Assembly (NCBI GenBank): GCA_000711775.1
Contig: ARYC01003505.1
Location: 1 to 64,000, forward strand
Reading direction: 5' to 3'
DNA: 64,000 nucleotides
Origin: Oxytricha trifallax
Lineage: Eukaryota; Ciliophora; Spirotrichea; Sporadotrichida; Oxytrichidae
Shown here piece after piece: positions 13,427 to 25,553 of the stretch; positions within the stretch are counted from its first letter, which is position 1; each line of letters begins with the position of its first letter. The notes beneath the pieces are model-generated. The model saw only the letters and a program-made list of their open reading frames with translations. It had not been told where the DNA came from and did no database searches. The translations under genes and the position numbers were made by a program.

Positions 13427-16186
13427 TATATCACTTGTTTTATTATAATTCTATTTAATTAATCTATGTATTATTTAGTATTTCCGGTCCTTTGATTGTA
13501 TTTTAATAACTCCATCACCTTGCTATACAAATCATTTTAGTCTTTCTTATTTAATTTATAAATATAAATCAAATTTCAGATGATGTGCAGTTTTCTGTTT
13601 TTTATATTTTATTTAAAACAGTTTAGTTCTTGACCTCTTTTTCATTTTTTCTATATGATAAAATAAAATTTACTTCAGAAAATGTCCTTATCAACATTTC
13701 ATCATACTTACCATCTTGTTGGTTTAGCTTATTCAAATTCCTTAATTGATTTTTATTTGCTAAATAGAGTGTCTGGTGATAAATTAAAAGTAAATATAAT
13801 TAAATTAACTTTATAGTAATAACCTATTGATATTATTAATTTAACCTTCAATAATGTGTTATATTTTTGTGATCATATTTGTAGTTTGATATCAATGACT
13901 TGCTTTATTGTCATAATTATTTTTCATTAATGTTAACTTTGCTTAGGCCAAGAGTACTAAGTTTGATTTTCAATTGCACTCTTAAAACTGGCATTATTTA
14001 TAGCAAAAGGTAATTAAATAATCTCCTTGAGTCTCTTAACATAATTTACACTACCTAGAGTTTTATCATTGTTTAACTATATACCTGTTATTATATCAAT
14101 ACTCTCCATAATTAAGTCTATTAATATTCTATTTGCAAATTATTTGTTATGCCTATATATTCTGGAGAGTGGGTAAAAAAGAGAAAATATTTATTCAACA
14201 TCCAATTTAAATTTTTATCTTTAAATATATTAATTTTATTTTATTAAGGCAACTCGTAAAAGAAGATGATACATCTAGATTGTCTCTTTTATAATTATCT
14301 TTAGCGCATAATAGTTTAGAATTTTATTTTTAATAAATAGGATACTTTTTTATGTCTTAATATTTTTAATTTTGTTGACCTTTCATTTTAGTCGCCATAT
14401 TTGAGCAAGGCTTTTATTAGACTATCTTTTAAGCTAATTTCGATTTCCTTGTAAAACCTCTTAAGTTTAACTATTTCATTGACCACATTTTCTAAATTTA
14501 GGTCATTCTGTTATATTTTTACACTATGCATTGGTTTAAGGCGTGCATTATTTACTGAAATTTATTTAAGCAAGCTTCATGCATAGAAGATGATATGTTT
14601 TGTTTGATTTAAACAAGGCAGTTGCAACCAGATCAAAATACTGTTATTCGGTTAAACTTTTATCATACAGCGTATTTTGCAATAATGTCTGTGCTTTGCC
14701 GTAAAGCTTTACTATTGTTCAAGTAATATTTTGTTTATCAACTTTAATTGAATATCATAATTAAAAATATTTAAATTATAAATTTTAGATATCAAAAAAT
14801 AGAGTTTAACTGCTAAGAAGTAATAATGAAGTTATTAGTCCAAATAAAGGATGTATTATTAAGTGCCAATTAGATTATCAAAGATTATTAGGGCGATAAT
14901 CTGTATACACAGGCAATATATATTATTTTAAAAAAATATAGATAAGTTATTTATTGATAAGAATGAAAATTACTATTCTTTTAAATTTATCTTTATTAAA
15001 GTCTATAAATTTAATTTAAAAATAACTTATCCATCAGTATATGATTTAAAGTAATTTGGGCAGAGAAATTGTCAAGGTCAAGAAATTCATTTCTATAAAG
15101 CTTTTAATTATTCATATTTATTATTAATATATCCAGATTTAAACGTTTAATGCGACTTTTCTCTTTGATTATGCGTTTAGTCATATTTTATAAATGAATG
15201 TCCATATAAACTAGTTGTTTTTTTTCCAAGAAAATCAAAATAAATAATAAAAGGTTCAATAAATCAAGCATTAATCATTTATATAAGTTTATATTCAATT
15301 TTGTTGATATTTTTCGATAGAGAATCTTGGTACACAATAAAGACTAAATTTTCATTGCTTTATAAACAGATTTTAATGAGCAAGAAGTTAGGTAATTTTT
15401 TATTCTATATCATTCATTATAATGCTATTATCAATGCATTTCATTAACGCTTGAAACTTAGAGCATACTATTGGAAGCATCAAGAAATTGTTTTATTTAT
15501 ATAAAAGCATTCTTCATTTAACTCAGAGTTTCAATTCTTACATGAAAATTTATTAAAACAAGAATCTCTCAGGTTGCATCTGAAATGTAAATTGTGTGTC
15601 TTTTATCCCTCTATATTTGAAAAAATGGCAAACTATTGTAGAATTTACTATTTATTTGTTGTTAATACGGTCTCAAGAGTATATTCATTATTTAAAAATT
15701 AAATGTTAAACTTTTAGATAAATATAATTAATTAAGAATAAGCTAGATTATAGTAATAACACTGAATTAAAGATATTTAAATTTTTCATTGATTTCTATT
15801 TTATTATTTAATCATAATAAGTTACATTAATCTATAAAATAATTTATTAAATTAATAAAAGAACAAATATTTAGAAAATAGTTAATAATTAAATAGACTT
15901 TTAATATTAAACAATAAAAAGGATATTATTATTATTTATAGTTTAACTGTAATCACCATTAAATTACAGTAATTAATTGATAAACTTCTGATTTAAATAA
16001 CATGGATTAATATTTTCATCTCTTACCTTGGCTAAAATCCTTCTTTTATTTACATTTCTAGATGCTGCAACTGAGTGAACTCCAAAAACTGAAGAGGTTA
16101 TGATCAATTTTCAAATGTTGATTTTGATTAACTTTTAGACATTTTTTGTTGTTGCTAATTTTGAGATTTCTCAAATAATAGTTTTG
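12906..16186. other. A+T-rich spacer with an AAT microsatellite
   Basis: Mostly low-complexity DNA. An (AAT)n tract lies at about 13,393-13,425. A G+C-richer patch at 13,200-13,370 (with ggttttggagctattccg) resembles no RNA gene I know. I see no supported gene. Confidence 0.55.
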
Positions 16187-16680
16187 TCATTTTCGTAAAA
16201 TTTAAACTGCTCCTCGAGTTGTCTTGACCTTACACTATTGTTAATTACTAAGCGCTGATTACGAATAGGCAGTCAAAACGGCATTTTAGATAAGGTATGA
16301 CCACGGACGAGGTCCTAGAAGATTTGATTTTTATGATCTAAATATTTTGTTTTCTCGGTAAATAGAAGTCAGAATTACAAGTTAATTAATCGATCGCGAG
16401 ATGGATTTCGCCAAAGTTCATTGCAATTTCACAATATAAGTCATCGTTTGACTATGAGCGTCATCTCTCCTCTGCTCATAGTAGACACTTTATTGATTTA
16501 GTATTTCCATCAGTGTCTTACTGATGAAGAATGTATCCTTGGCACAGGCTAGGGTCTTCTTAGGCACAATTTAAGAGGATATTGCAATCGATAAAATGAA
16601 AGTGGCTATAAATAGTTAAAGCCAAATTTCCTTCGAAATAAAATCCTTTAAATCATCTATACAGCAAAAAAAAACCTATA
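16187..16680 (-). pseudogene. Unrecognised coding relic with an in-frame TGA
   Basis: On the minus strand a frame runs from about 16,680 to a TGA at 16,187-16,189 and is interrupted once by TGA at 16,418-16,420. The first part contains KKTLACAKDTFFISKTLMEI and YYEQRRDDAHSQTMTYI; the second contains LLGPRPWSYLIQNAVLTAY. Base composition is clearly richer in G+C than the flanks (island at 16,260-16,640). No family is recognised. The uninterrupted phase on both sides of the TGA suggests either a recent nonsense mutation or two adjacent genes; an upstream exon cannot be excluded. Confidence 0.4.
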
Positions 16681-16689
16681 TTTATATTT

Positions 16690-17690
16690 TCTTATATGCT
16701 TATATAATATAAATAAATCTTTGTTCATTTAAAAAAAATATACTAAGTTTTATAGATTTTAGCTTTGCCATGAATTTTCGAATTTTATAAATTTTTATGT
16801 TTTTTCTCCTAAAGTCATGGTTTCATCAAAATTCCATCTAGTTGTTTACTATAAATTCCATGAATGTCCCATGAATTATCCCAAAAGTCAAGTTTTCATC
16901 AATATTTTATCCAACAATGATCAATTAATGTTAATTAAATGACAACTAGAGCTCAGCAAAATAATTGTAATTAGTCATTCTCTCATCATTATCATTTAAA
17001 TTAATTTCAAGGATTTTACAATAATTGATTATTAATTTTATCATATTAAGCTTAATTATTAGCATATTTATACTTTTATAATTACTTTTTATTTGATATT
17101 TCTATTCAATTAAAGATTGTAAAAAATTATACTTTTAATAAATACAATAATAATAGAAACAAAAATATATTATTTAACTTATCTCTTTATTTCGAAAAAC
17201 AAAAGCATTTACTCTTGAGTCATTTTAATATAATAGTAATCCCATTATTTTTTAATAGTTTCAAGGTTAATCTGTTAATTTAATTAGTTGGAGATACATC
17301 GTATTCCCAAATAGTACTGTTTAAAATTTTAATATTTCCCCTAATCGATCATTAATGTGATGTCTGAAGTGCCCATTAAATGTCTTTTAAATATTAGGAG
17401 TTGAATAGTAAAAATTCTCTTTGTGAGCTCCTTGAAAAGGGTTTCTATTAGTATACTATTTTGAACTGACTGGGAAGAAATTAATGTACCATGTCCTTCT
17501 CTAGTAATTCTCCCTGTTCTTCTCATTTCTGCATATATTGTAGGTTGGAGAACCATCTATTCCTTTTAATCATTTGCCTTTTGAGTAATCAAAGCTGGGA
17601 ATGGCTTCAAGTATAAGCGTGGGCACTCGTATCTTATTGCTTAATCAGGTCTATTTGTAATGAAATTATCTTTTTATGTATTCAAGAATA
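16690..17690. other. A+T-rich spacer
   Basis: No supported gene. A 71-codon minus-strand frame at 17,341-17,556 begins with a plausible peptide but has no family resemblance and is not counted. Confidence 0.5.
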
Positions 17691-17694
17691 ATAG

Positions 17695-18562
17695 TATTGA
17701 TAAAATAGATAAAAATAGGAAATTCTAGAAATACAAATACAATTTATGATTATTAATTATATTAACTGCCACTTATTAGTCATGACTTTAATTTAACTTA
17801 GATTTAATTAATTAATTTAAATATATATAATTGTGCAAAGTGTGCAAATATATAATCATTGAAACATAGGGCAGTGATTTGCGCTAAAATATATACAATT
17901 TTAATAATCTAATAAACATATAAATGGAGAGCACACTCAACATTCGTTCAATCAATTACTCAATGACACGCCGTCGAATGACATCTTACTCTTGAGGCTG
18001 GTAAAAATAATAACACTGCCCAATACTGCGGTTTGACTAATGAAATCGCTGGACATGACTACGAGAGAAAAAAGATTACCGTTACAGTTGATAGCTCAGA
18101 AAACTGCTACTTATAGGCTCCGGTGTCAAGCACTGCCCTCAACTCATATTGTATATGTTCCAACACACTTCATACGCTAGATTCGTAAATGCCGAGCAAA
18201 TTCGCAATACTGATAGTGCTGACAAGTCATGCTTAGGCTGGAGGTTTATATCTCGAAGGATTCTCCGGTGACATTTATATCAATGGTATTGCTGATAGAT
18301 TCTCACTTTCACATAACTCACAAGCTCTAACAGCTACAGTGGAGAAGAACATTATTAAAATTATATATTTTAGCGCAAATCACTGCCCTATGTTTCAATA
18401 ATTATATATTTGCACACTTTGCACAATTATATATATTTAAATTAATTGATTAAATCTAAGTTAAATTAAAGTCAGTATTAATAAGTGGCAATTAATATAA
18501 TTAATAATCATAAATTGTATTTGTATTTCTAGAATTTCCTATTTTTATCTATTTTATCAATA
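17695..18562. mobile_element. 868-bp element with ~214-bp terminal inverted repeats
   Basis: 17,695-17,908 and 18,351-18,562 are inverted copies differing by only a few bases and one 2-bp indel. The inner part of each arm carries a motif gggcagtgatttgcgc preceded by TA on its outer side, the way Tc1/mariner ends look, and the same ten bases (gggcagtgat) recur alone at 56,557. The interior (17,909-18,350) is G+C-rich and coding-like. The outer limits of the arms are where similarity stops; I see no clear target-site duplication. Confidence 0.85.
17928..18350 (+). pseudogene. Cargo frame of the 868-bp element, secreted/adhesin-like composition
   Basis: From the GAG at 17,994 a frame runs to the right arm with TAG and TAA as glutamine. 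Blocks include NNNTAQYCGLTNEIAGHDYE, KKITVTVDSSENCYL and GFSGDIYINGIADRF. The Ser/Thr/Asn/Gly-rich, beta-strand-like composition suggests an extracellular or structural repeat protein, but I do not recognise the family. An upstream stretch in another phase (NDTPSND near 17,966) suggests a frameshift just before 17,990. Both ends run into the inverted repeats, so the gene is a fragment. Confidence 0.45.
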
Positions 18563-18576
18563 TTACAAACTAAGTA

Positions 18577-19189
18577 TGGGACAAAGTTCGATTGTGGCCC
18601 TTTCAGTAGTACCACGTGATTATTAGTCGGAGTGATCGGGGAGATAGAAACTCCAACTTTGAAAAGTATCCTTGGAGCCGAGATAATTTGCGATAAAGAT
18701 TTTTTAGCACCACTCTAAGCCAGTAGCGAGAGCCCTTAGCAACACTCTGGACTGAGATTCTTCCTTAATGTTATAGTAGAGGGGCAAGGGCTGATTCTCC
18801 TGCTATCTGAAGGGTTTTAATACAGAGAGAGTGAGCTTACGAATAAAGAAGCAGAGGATTCCTGAAACAATTAAATGTACATGCTACACTTTTTAGCTTC
18901 TTAACTAATGGAGTCCAAGCACTATGGCACTTCAGAGCTCCAAAATGACTTTTCATCAACAAATAGAGTAAGCTCATTTACTAAGAGTAGTTAAAACAGT
19001 GAAGAAAGAATATTTAGTACTGTAGAAAACCTTCATTTTTTCATCCAAAAACCGAATCACAGATTTTAATTAGGCATTATAATAACTATGCCTGAGACAA
19101 TTGTCAGTATGATGTCTCTATAATACATGATTATCTAATGGTTTCAAGGGGTAAGTGAGCAGGGGAATCTAAAAAAACAACATTTTTGA
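18577..19189 (+). pseudogene. Unrecognised coding region split by one TGA
   Basis: Immediately right of the 868-bp element lies a G+C-richer island. The frame from 18,620 to a TGA at 18,863-18,865 contains LKSILGAEIICDKDFLAPL and LRFFLNVIVEGQGLILLLSE. The same phase then continues to a TGA at 19,187-19,189 with MESKHYGTSELQNDFSSTN and PETIVSMMSLQYMII. Several TAA/TAG codons are read through. No family is recognised. An N-terminal piece in other phases starts with an ATG at 18,577. It could be two genes, one gene with a nonsense change, or an exon cluster. Confidence 0.45.
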
Positions 19190-19347
19190 GGTCCAATGAT
19201 TGATATTTTTACAGCTTTATTTATATTAATAATTGTTAAATTGTTGAAGAGGTTTTAAGAGAATTATTATGATCTCTATATTCAAAATATTAATTTCTTT
19301 AACAGTATAAATACTCCAACTCATTTTTTATTACTTTAATTCTGGTT

Positions 19348-19791
19348 ATGTTTAATAAAATTTTTGTTAGAAAGTTCCTTTACATTTCCTTATATCTTGA
19401 GACACTTGTTTGTCACTCTAAGGCACTTTTGTGTCTGAGAACTTTTAATATTATATATTTTTTCAATTTCCTTCTTTATAAATGGAAGCATGTCAAAAGA
19501 GTTTTTTTTTTGATGTCCAAAAATATTGTTTTGATTTTTCCCATCTTATTCTATAATGGGGTCACTATCTTTTGTTTTTTAGTTAGAATAACCGTTTTTA
19601 ATTCTTATTATTTATTATTTTATTCAATTGTTTAGGCATTAAAGCGGTTTCTTTGCCTGTTCTTCATTTTATCAACAATTTTTGGTAATTATATATTATA
19701 TCTTTATTCTTCATCAGTATGTTTTTAATTATGCAAAATTTTTATTTTTATAATGTTTTTAAGAAATATATTTCTTATTTTATTAAGCTGA
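19348..19791 (+). CDS. Phe/Leu-rich frame, low support
   Basis: An ATG-initiated frame with one TAG and one TAA as glutamine ends at TGA 19,789-19,791 (147 codons). It is dominated by Phe, Leu, Ile and Tyr and would encode several membrane segments. In T-rich DNA such frames arise by chance, so it is listed only because start and stop are both present. Confidence 0.15.
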
Positions 19792-20184
19792 TATAATTTA
19801 TTGTTCAATCTTTTGCTGACTTATTTTTCTTCTTTTTTATATGAATGTTCATTAATCTACATCTGAGTATTTTGAGTGAGTATAATCTTCTAGAGCGAAA
19901 ACTGAAGATATATTAAGACATACTTAAGAAAATTCAAGTATTTATTCCATAACTCATCCAATTAAATTTTATGTTGAAAATTCATTATTTCAGATAAATA
20001 CCAAGAATTTGTACTGTAATGTTTAAAATAGCAAATAAAAAGCATTTTATTTATAGTAAAATTTGATTCTAAAAAAAAGATGATTTTATATTTACAATCA
20101 TGATGTTTTTTAAACAAAATAAAGTGAATTAGAAAATGAATTTAGAATAATAACAATAGTAATAGTAGTAATAGTAATAGCAAA

Positions 20185-20400
20185 TCTAAAAAAAACGTTT
20201 CATCTTCATCCTCTTCCTTATCTTCATCTTCATCATCGAATATCTCAATTTTTTTTGCCCTTCTCTCTGTGGCTCCTTGAACTCCCTCTTCGTTGACGTC
20301 TTCAGTCTTTCCAGGTGCAACACCTGTAAAAATAAAATGTTAGATATGTTTTTTGTAACTTACATTAATGTTGAATGGCACAGAGCACTCTGATCAGACA
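20185..20400 (-). pseudogene. Acidic-tailed gene fragment with 40-bp intron, copy 1
   Basis: On the minus strand an exon ending near 20,364 is followed by a 40-bp intron (20,324-20,363; GTAAGTTACAAA...TTTTTACAG) and an exon containing VAPGKTEDVNEEGVQGATE, RRAKKIEIF and then an Asp/Glu run (DDEDEDKEEDEDE). The layout, intron position and sequence match copy 2 at 28.3-28.55 kb. The first exon contains DQS and may start at the ATG near 20,400, but its phase does not join cleanly to exon 2, so this copy is probably shifted. The product is unknown; a short acidic tail of this sort is common in nuclear proteins. Confidence 0.55.
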
Positions 20401-21255
20401 TTTTTTAAATTATTTATTTGTCTATTTTATTATTTAATACAATTCACTTTATTCAAAAATATCGTAAATATATAAAAAAAATATTAAATCGTTTGATTTA
20501 TATCTCCTTATAACTTACAAGCTTATTAATTCTTTCTTTTTTTTTGCTTTGGTTTTAATTTCGTTGTTAATCCTACTCTTGACTTCTTTATTTAAGTCTC
20601 TTTTAGATATTGGTCAAAGCTTTTGCTTGAAATTAAAACTCTAACTACATAGGTACGTTTAAAATAACTTGCCTTGATTTTAGTCTCTTATACTTTTTCT
20701 CGACTTTAAGCTTATATTTCAATTTTCAATTTCAATAAATATATTAAGTTATAGGTAGTTGAGAATTTAATGATATGAATTGTGGAGTTAATTACGATTT
20801 ATGCTAGAGACTAATGTAGTAATAGTTTCGGCGAAAGAAGTACTAGCAGTTATTGCTATTGTGTCTACTTTCGTAGTAAGATCATCATAATTATACTTTG
20901 ATTAAATAAATATAAATCTATGATACAATTATTTATAGGTATTCAATATTATAAATTAATTTTATTAGTAAATTTTATATTTAATTTCATTATCTGATAT
21001 TTTACTACTTAGTATATTAATATTGATAATTAGATTTAATAGCAATAACAATTTACTTCTCCTCTTTTCAGTTTTCAAGTTTACTTCGATTCTTACTTTA
21101 GTCATGTGTATAATTGGGTGATATTTGAAGCAGTCTTCATCAATGTAAATATACCATCAAATTGATTGTAAATGAGCAATTACTTCTTTAACATATTTAC
21201 AAATATGAATTAAATAGCAAATATTTATTTAATAAGTAGTTATATTGTATTAGAA
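20401..21255. other. A+T-rich spacer
   Basis: Low-complexity DNA without a supported gene. Confidence 0.5.
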
Positions 21256-21513
21256 ATGTTGCTCTATTCTTATGTATTACCAAAAAAGAATTCAGTGAAG
21301 ATTACTGCTTTTATTTACCGTAGACGTTTGAAGCTGCAAGATTTAAAGAAAGCAAACAATACAAGGTCATTGTATTTTTATCAATTTTACAAGATTAATT
21401 TAGGTTTACCAAAAAATTCCACTACTGAGCACATAGGATTGAGTGATTTGATGCTCTTAGCACCTTCAAACACGCTTGAAAAAATTATAGTTCATTTAGA
21501 AACTTTAATTTGA
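21256..21513 (+). CDS. Orphan 85-aa frame, unknown
   Basis: A complete frame from ATG to TGA with no TAA/TAG inside. It includes LPKKNSVKITAFIYRRRLKL and STTEHIGLSDLMLLAPSN. Codon first positions are richer in G than second and third positions, as expected of coding DNA. I do not recognise a family, see no signal peptide or membrane segment, and see no neighbour that suggests a role. It could be a single-exon gene or an internal exon. Confidence 0.4.
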   Translation: MLLYSYVLPKKNSVKITAFIYRRRLKLQDLKKANNTRSLYFYQFYKINLGLPKNSTTEHIGLSDLMLLAPSNTLEKIIVHLETLI

Positions 21514-22457
21514 TGATGAATAATATTTTAAGATTGCTTGCTGATATTCTTATCTCATTCTTAAATCTATGATTGCAGCATAAAGATTAGTCATTACGAT
21601 GTTATCATCCAAGTTCATTTATATTTTTTTAATTATATGATATTGTCAAATGAAGTCTAAATTTAAAATGCAAATAAAGATGTTTGATCTAATTAAGTTT
21701 AACTTGTATTTATAATTAGAATTTGGTATATCCAATTTGGTTCGATAAACTTTACGTTTCATTATTTCTTTATTCATTTATAATATATATTTCAATATAT
21801 GTATATTGACAAAAACTCTAATCAATGCAAAAATATTATTTTATTACACATAATAATTTAATTGATGTAGATACAACAGCAGGTGATAATTTGTCTTCCT
21901 ATCCAGTTATTGCTACTATATGCTATTTAGGGTATCTTCAAGAGTTTTAACACTTGCTCTCATTTACGATCACATATTGCTTACATAATCTCTAGTGGAA
22001 ATGAAAAGCTGATCTTTAATGCAAGTTGTAATAGACAATACATTTATTTAGATTGTCACGTCTACCTGCTTATTAAGAATATTAGTATGGCAATAAAATA
22101 ATAATTTATTTATTTGTAAGCTAAAAATAGTTAAATAAGCGTTAACAGGAAAATAATTGCTCAACCTATCATTAAGCAAAATGCAAATAAAACATATTTT
22201 AATTAAGTGATAAAGTATAAGCATATTAAAAAATAATAAAAATATATTATTAAAATTATAACAAAAATTTATACACTCAGAAAGTATGAGTTTCGCCCTG
22301 TTAAGTTAACAAGCTAAAATGAGCAAAAATATCTTTAAAAAGAAATTAAATATAAAAAAAGCTAAACTTAAAATCTATAAATAGATTAAATACTATTAAA
22401 TTTTGGATATTTTTAATATATTAAATATTTCAAAGGAAATACATCTTCTTCAAATAA
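21514..22457. other. A+T-rich spacer
   Basis: No supported gene or repeat beyond composition. Confidence 0.5.
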
Positions 22458-22618
22458 GATTGCCTCCCAGCTATAGTACTAATTGACCATCCATTTTACG
22501 TGAATTCGAAATCAGATTGAAGAAATCTGCCCTCATTAAAAAGTTAGGATCCGAAGAATTCAAGTGCCACTTATTTACTAAGCTTTTTTAAAGATAAATT
22601 TGTCTTGTTTAAGCACAC
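22458..22618. repeat. R1 family: end piece fused to start piece
   Basis: 22,458-22,485 (gattgcctcccagctatag...) matches the right end of the R1 copy at 35,954-36,350. Only 17 bp later, 22,503-22,618 matches the left end of the same copy (aattcgaaatcagattgaag...aagcacac). The order is permuted relative to the full copy, as in a head-to-tail or circular junction. Confidence 0.8.
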
Positions 22619-24172
22619 TAAGCCTTTACCTTACATATTTATAATTATTTACATAGCATTTGAATTCCAGAAATATCTTTTTTTTATATATTTCCTAAGG
22701 ACTTTACATTACTTGATATTAAAAATAGAATTCACAAAAATATTTTATGGTATGTCATTGATAGTATTAAATGAAGAAGATATAGAAGATTTATTATTAT
22801 ATTGAAAAACAACAACATATTATTATAAAAGTAGGTTAGTGATCTACTAAAATCTAAGATATAATTTCGAGGATGCTAAGAAAGGCAATCAAAACAAGAA
22901 ATAATAATGTGAAGTCTGAATATGCGAACTCATTTATCTGATTGCGTGATAAAAAATACTTATTAAGTAAAAGTTCTAAATTAGAAAGATATAAAGATGA
23001 ATGACCCAAAATTTCACTACATTACAAACTGCAATATCGATAAAAGTTAAGGTTATAATTTAGAAAATCAATATGTTAATGGTAGATAGTTGAATACAAT
23101 AGTAAAAATATGTAAGAACTATGATTCCATCAGAGTGATATTCTTCAAAGTAATAATATTTTATAAATGATTTCTTAATTTGTCCTTTGTTGATATATTG
23201 TACCTTTGTCTTGTTGCTTTGTTAGAATGATAATATTTGTTATGCTCATAACTTTAAGAAGTCTACAATTAATTTACAATAAAAAGTAGAGTTGAATAAA
23301 GTTTATTTTGCTTGCTCTGATATTTCTAATTAATATACATTATCGTCATGATCATTTGGCGTACTATCTCAACATAAAAAAGTAGATCATAAAATTATCT
23401 TATAAATAAATAATTAATTATAAAATTTTATATTCATTGACAAATTTTGGGAATCAGTTTCTATTTATAAAAATGTTAAAGTATCAAATAAAACTGAGTT
23501 CTTTTAGTCACATTCATGACTATAATAATGAACCTTTTTTGATTCAGCCAAATTAAAAACTAATTGTCATTTTAATATTTATAAATGATGTTTTGAATTT
23601 TAATTAGAACTTGTTAAAAATATACTAATTTATGAAAGTAGTCATTAGACACTTTATTTCCTTTTATACTTCAAGTTGGGGTAAACTTTCAAATCAAGAT
23701 GTACTTTTATATTATAAAAATATATTTTAATGTCCTTTTTAACTAAAAATATTTTATTTGAATAATTTATATCTATGATTTGAATAAATCAAAAAGCATT
23801 TAGATAAAAAACATAGAGTTTTTCATAAATGGAAGCTCACTAACTCAGCTATCTCTGCTCTTACTTGAATTAGGCTTATTCACCTAGCTTAGTGTATAAC
23901 GCTTGCCAAAGTGAAAGCATGTTAATTATAAACAAACCACATTTCTATATTAAACCTGCTAATTTAATAAATTATAAAGATTACTAAGCTTATTCTTTTC
24001 TTGTAGAGTTTTGTGGCTTAAACTTATAACTCAAGATGATATTACTAAAGTGAGCAACGCCCCTGATATTTACAACATTGTCTCCTCAAGTAAATTTACA
24101 TCAACTAGTTAACATACTATGAGCTATTTAAATTATGCGACAAAGTATATGTAAATTTTGATTCCTCATTCA
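22619..24172. other. A+T-rich spacer
   Basis: No supported gene. A frame ending at 22,805 carries NEEDIEDLLLY but is otherwise hydrophobic and A+T-driven and has no ATG near its start. Confidence 0.5.
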
Positions 24173-24586
24173 TCAATCCAAGTTGTTTCTCTCCTTGATT
24201 AGTTCCTCCACACCATTCTCGCTGTTATCCATGTGTTCTTCCTGAACCATTCTTAGAAAGCTTATCCTTGACTGCCTTATTTTAATTGATTTAGTTATCT
24301 TTGACTCTGCTTTTCTATTGTGTGTTTGGTACACTACTAAATTAATAGCTCTCTTATTTTATATAGTTTCTATTTCTCCCAATAATGAGGCTTCTTCCAT
24401 GTACTTGAATTCGTATTTAAGTTATGCTTAACATTAATATTATTGAATCTAAATTTACCATACATTTTCCTGAAAACAATTGCTGATCATCAATACATCC
24501 AGCCTCTCTTCTTATACTTGATTTAGTATCTAATTTTAATATTGCTATATAGATAGCTAATAAGCGATTGTATCTTAGCATGACAT
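24173..24586 (-). CDS. Orphan 137-aa frame, Gln-rich N-terminus, charged C-terminus
   Basis: A complete minus-strand frame from ATG at 24,584-24,586 to TGA at 24,173-24,175, followed immediately by a second TGA. It reads through 13 TAA/TAG codons as Gln, concentrated in the N-terminal half. The C-terminal half is helix-like and charged (YMEEASLLGEIETIQNKRA; SRISFLRMVQEEHMDNSENG). There are no membrane segments. No family is recognised. The A-rich leader and tandem TGA stops support a real ciliate gene, but expression evidence is absent. Confidence 0.45.
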
Positions 24587-25311
24587 ATTGATTGTTTTTT
24601 GTATAATTTTGTTTGATTGACTAATTGTAGTAATGTTTTTTATGTATCTTGATGACATTTATTTTATTAATTATTTTTATATTAAATAAATGAAATATAA
24701 TTAAGAGCAGTATTTACATTTTTAGATTAATTTATATTCACTAGTTGTTATTTAACAATTTTAATTTAATGAAAAAGCCCGCTTCTGCCTTTAGTTTAAG
24801 AGAAGAGTTAAAATAACAAATACTGCATTTATTTCAATCAACATTTAATGCATCACCGCTAATTGTTATCTTTAGCATTCATAGGCACACAGCAACATAT
24901 AAGCTATTCAAATTTTATATTAAGTCAAATATCACTATTACCATTTGAATCATCAGGTTTGTAACATATTGTATGCTTTAGCTTGTAGAAATTGGAACTA
25001 AAGGTTCTTGAGGAAATCGATAAAACTTATTTTCAAGGAAATAAAGAAGTTAATTATAAATTATGATTAAATTATCTCTCATTTGCTGATATTTTTCGAT
25101 TTTGATATTATTAACACTTTCTATCTTTATTTATCGCTGTTAATTAATTATGTTCAAAATAATATTTCCCTCAATGACAACTGAGGTATTTTATTCTTTT
25201 GCTCTGATATGAGCATTGTTAACTGTTGTTACAAAATATAACTCTATTAATTGGGTTATTTTCTTATTGTTGTGCACATTTTTTATCAATGAGATTGACT
25301 ATTTCTACTTG
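24587..25311. other. A+T-rich spacer
   Basis: No supported gene. Confidence 0.5.
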
Positions 25312-25553
25312 CCAGTTTATTATAATAATAATAATAATAATAATTAATCCACATCGGGGGCTCAAAGCCTACCGGATATGATATTGATAATTCACTATAT
25401 AAGGGTTAAGCCCTTTTAGAACTGTCTGTTCTTAGGTGTAAACTAAGTCTTCATCTTTTTCTTCTTCTTTTGTTTCCTTTTCTTCTTCTTACTTTATTTC
25501 CTCTTCTGCCTCCTTTCTTTCCTCTTTTCTTTCCTTTGATACCAGTTTATTAT
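25312..25553. other. ~230-bp insert between 12-bp direct repeats
   Basis: The 12-mer ccagtttattat occurs at 25,312-25,323 and again at 25,542-25,553. Between them lie an AAT microsatellite (25,321-25,345), a patch reading tccacatcgggggctcaaag, and a nearly pure C/T tract (25,447-25,540). On the minus strand the tract encodes a Glu/Lys-rich run followed by DEDLVYTQEQTVLKGLNPYI. A short segment bounded by a direct repeat is the form of a ciliate internal eliminated sequence or a transposition scar; which one cannot be decided here. Confidence 0.55.

Noticed and set aside
16480-16560. Hammerhead ribozyme core (ctgatgaag)
   Set aside because: The GAAA strand and the pairing stems are missing.
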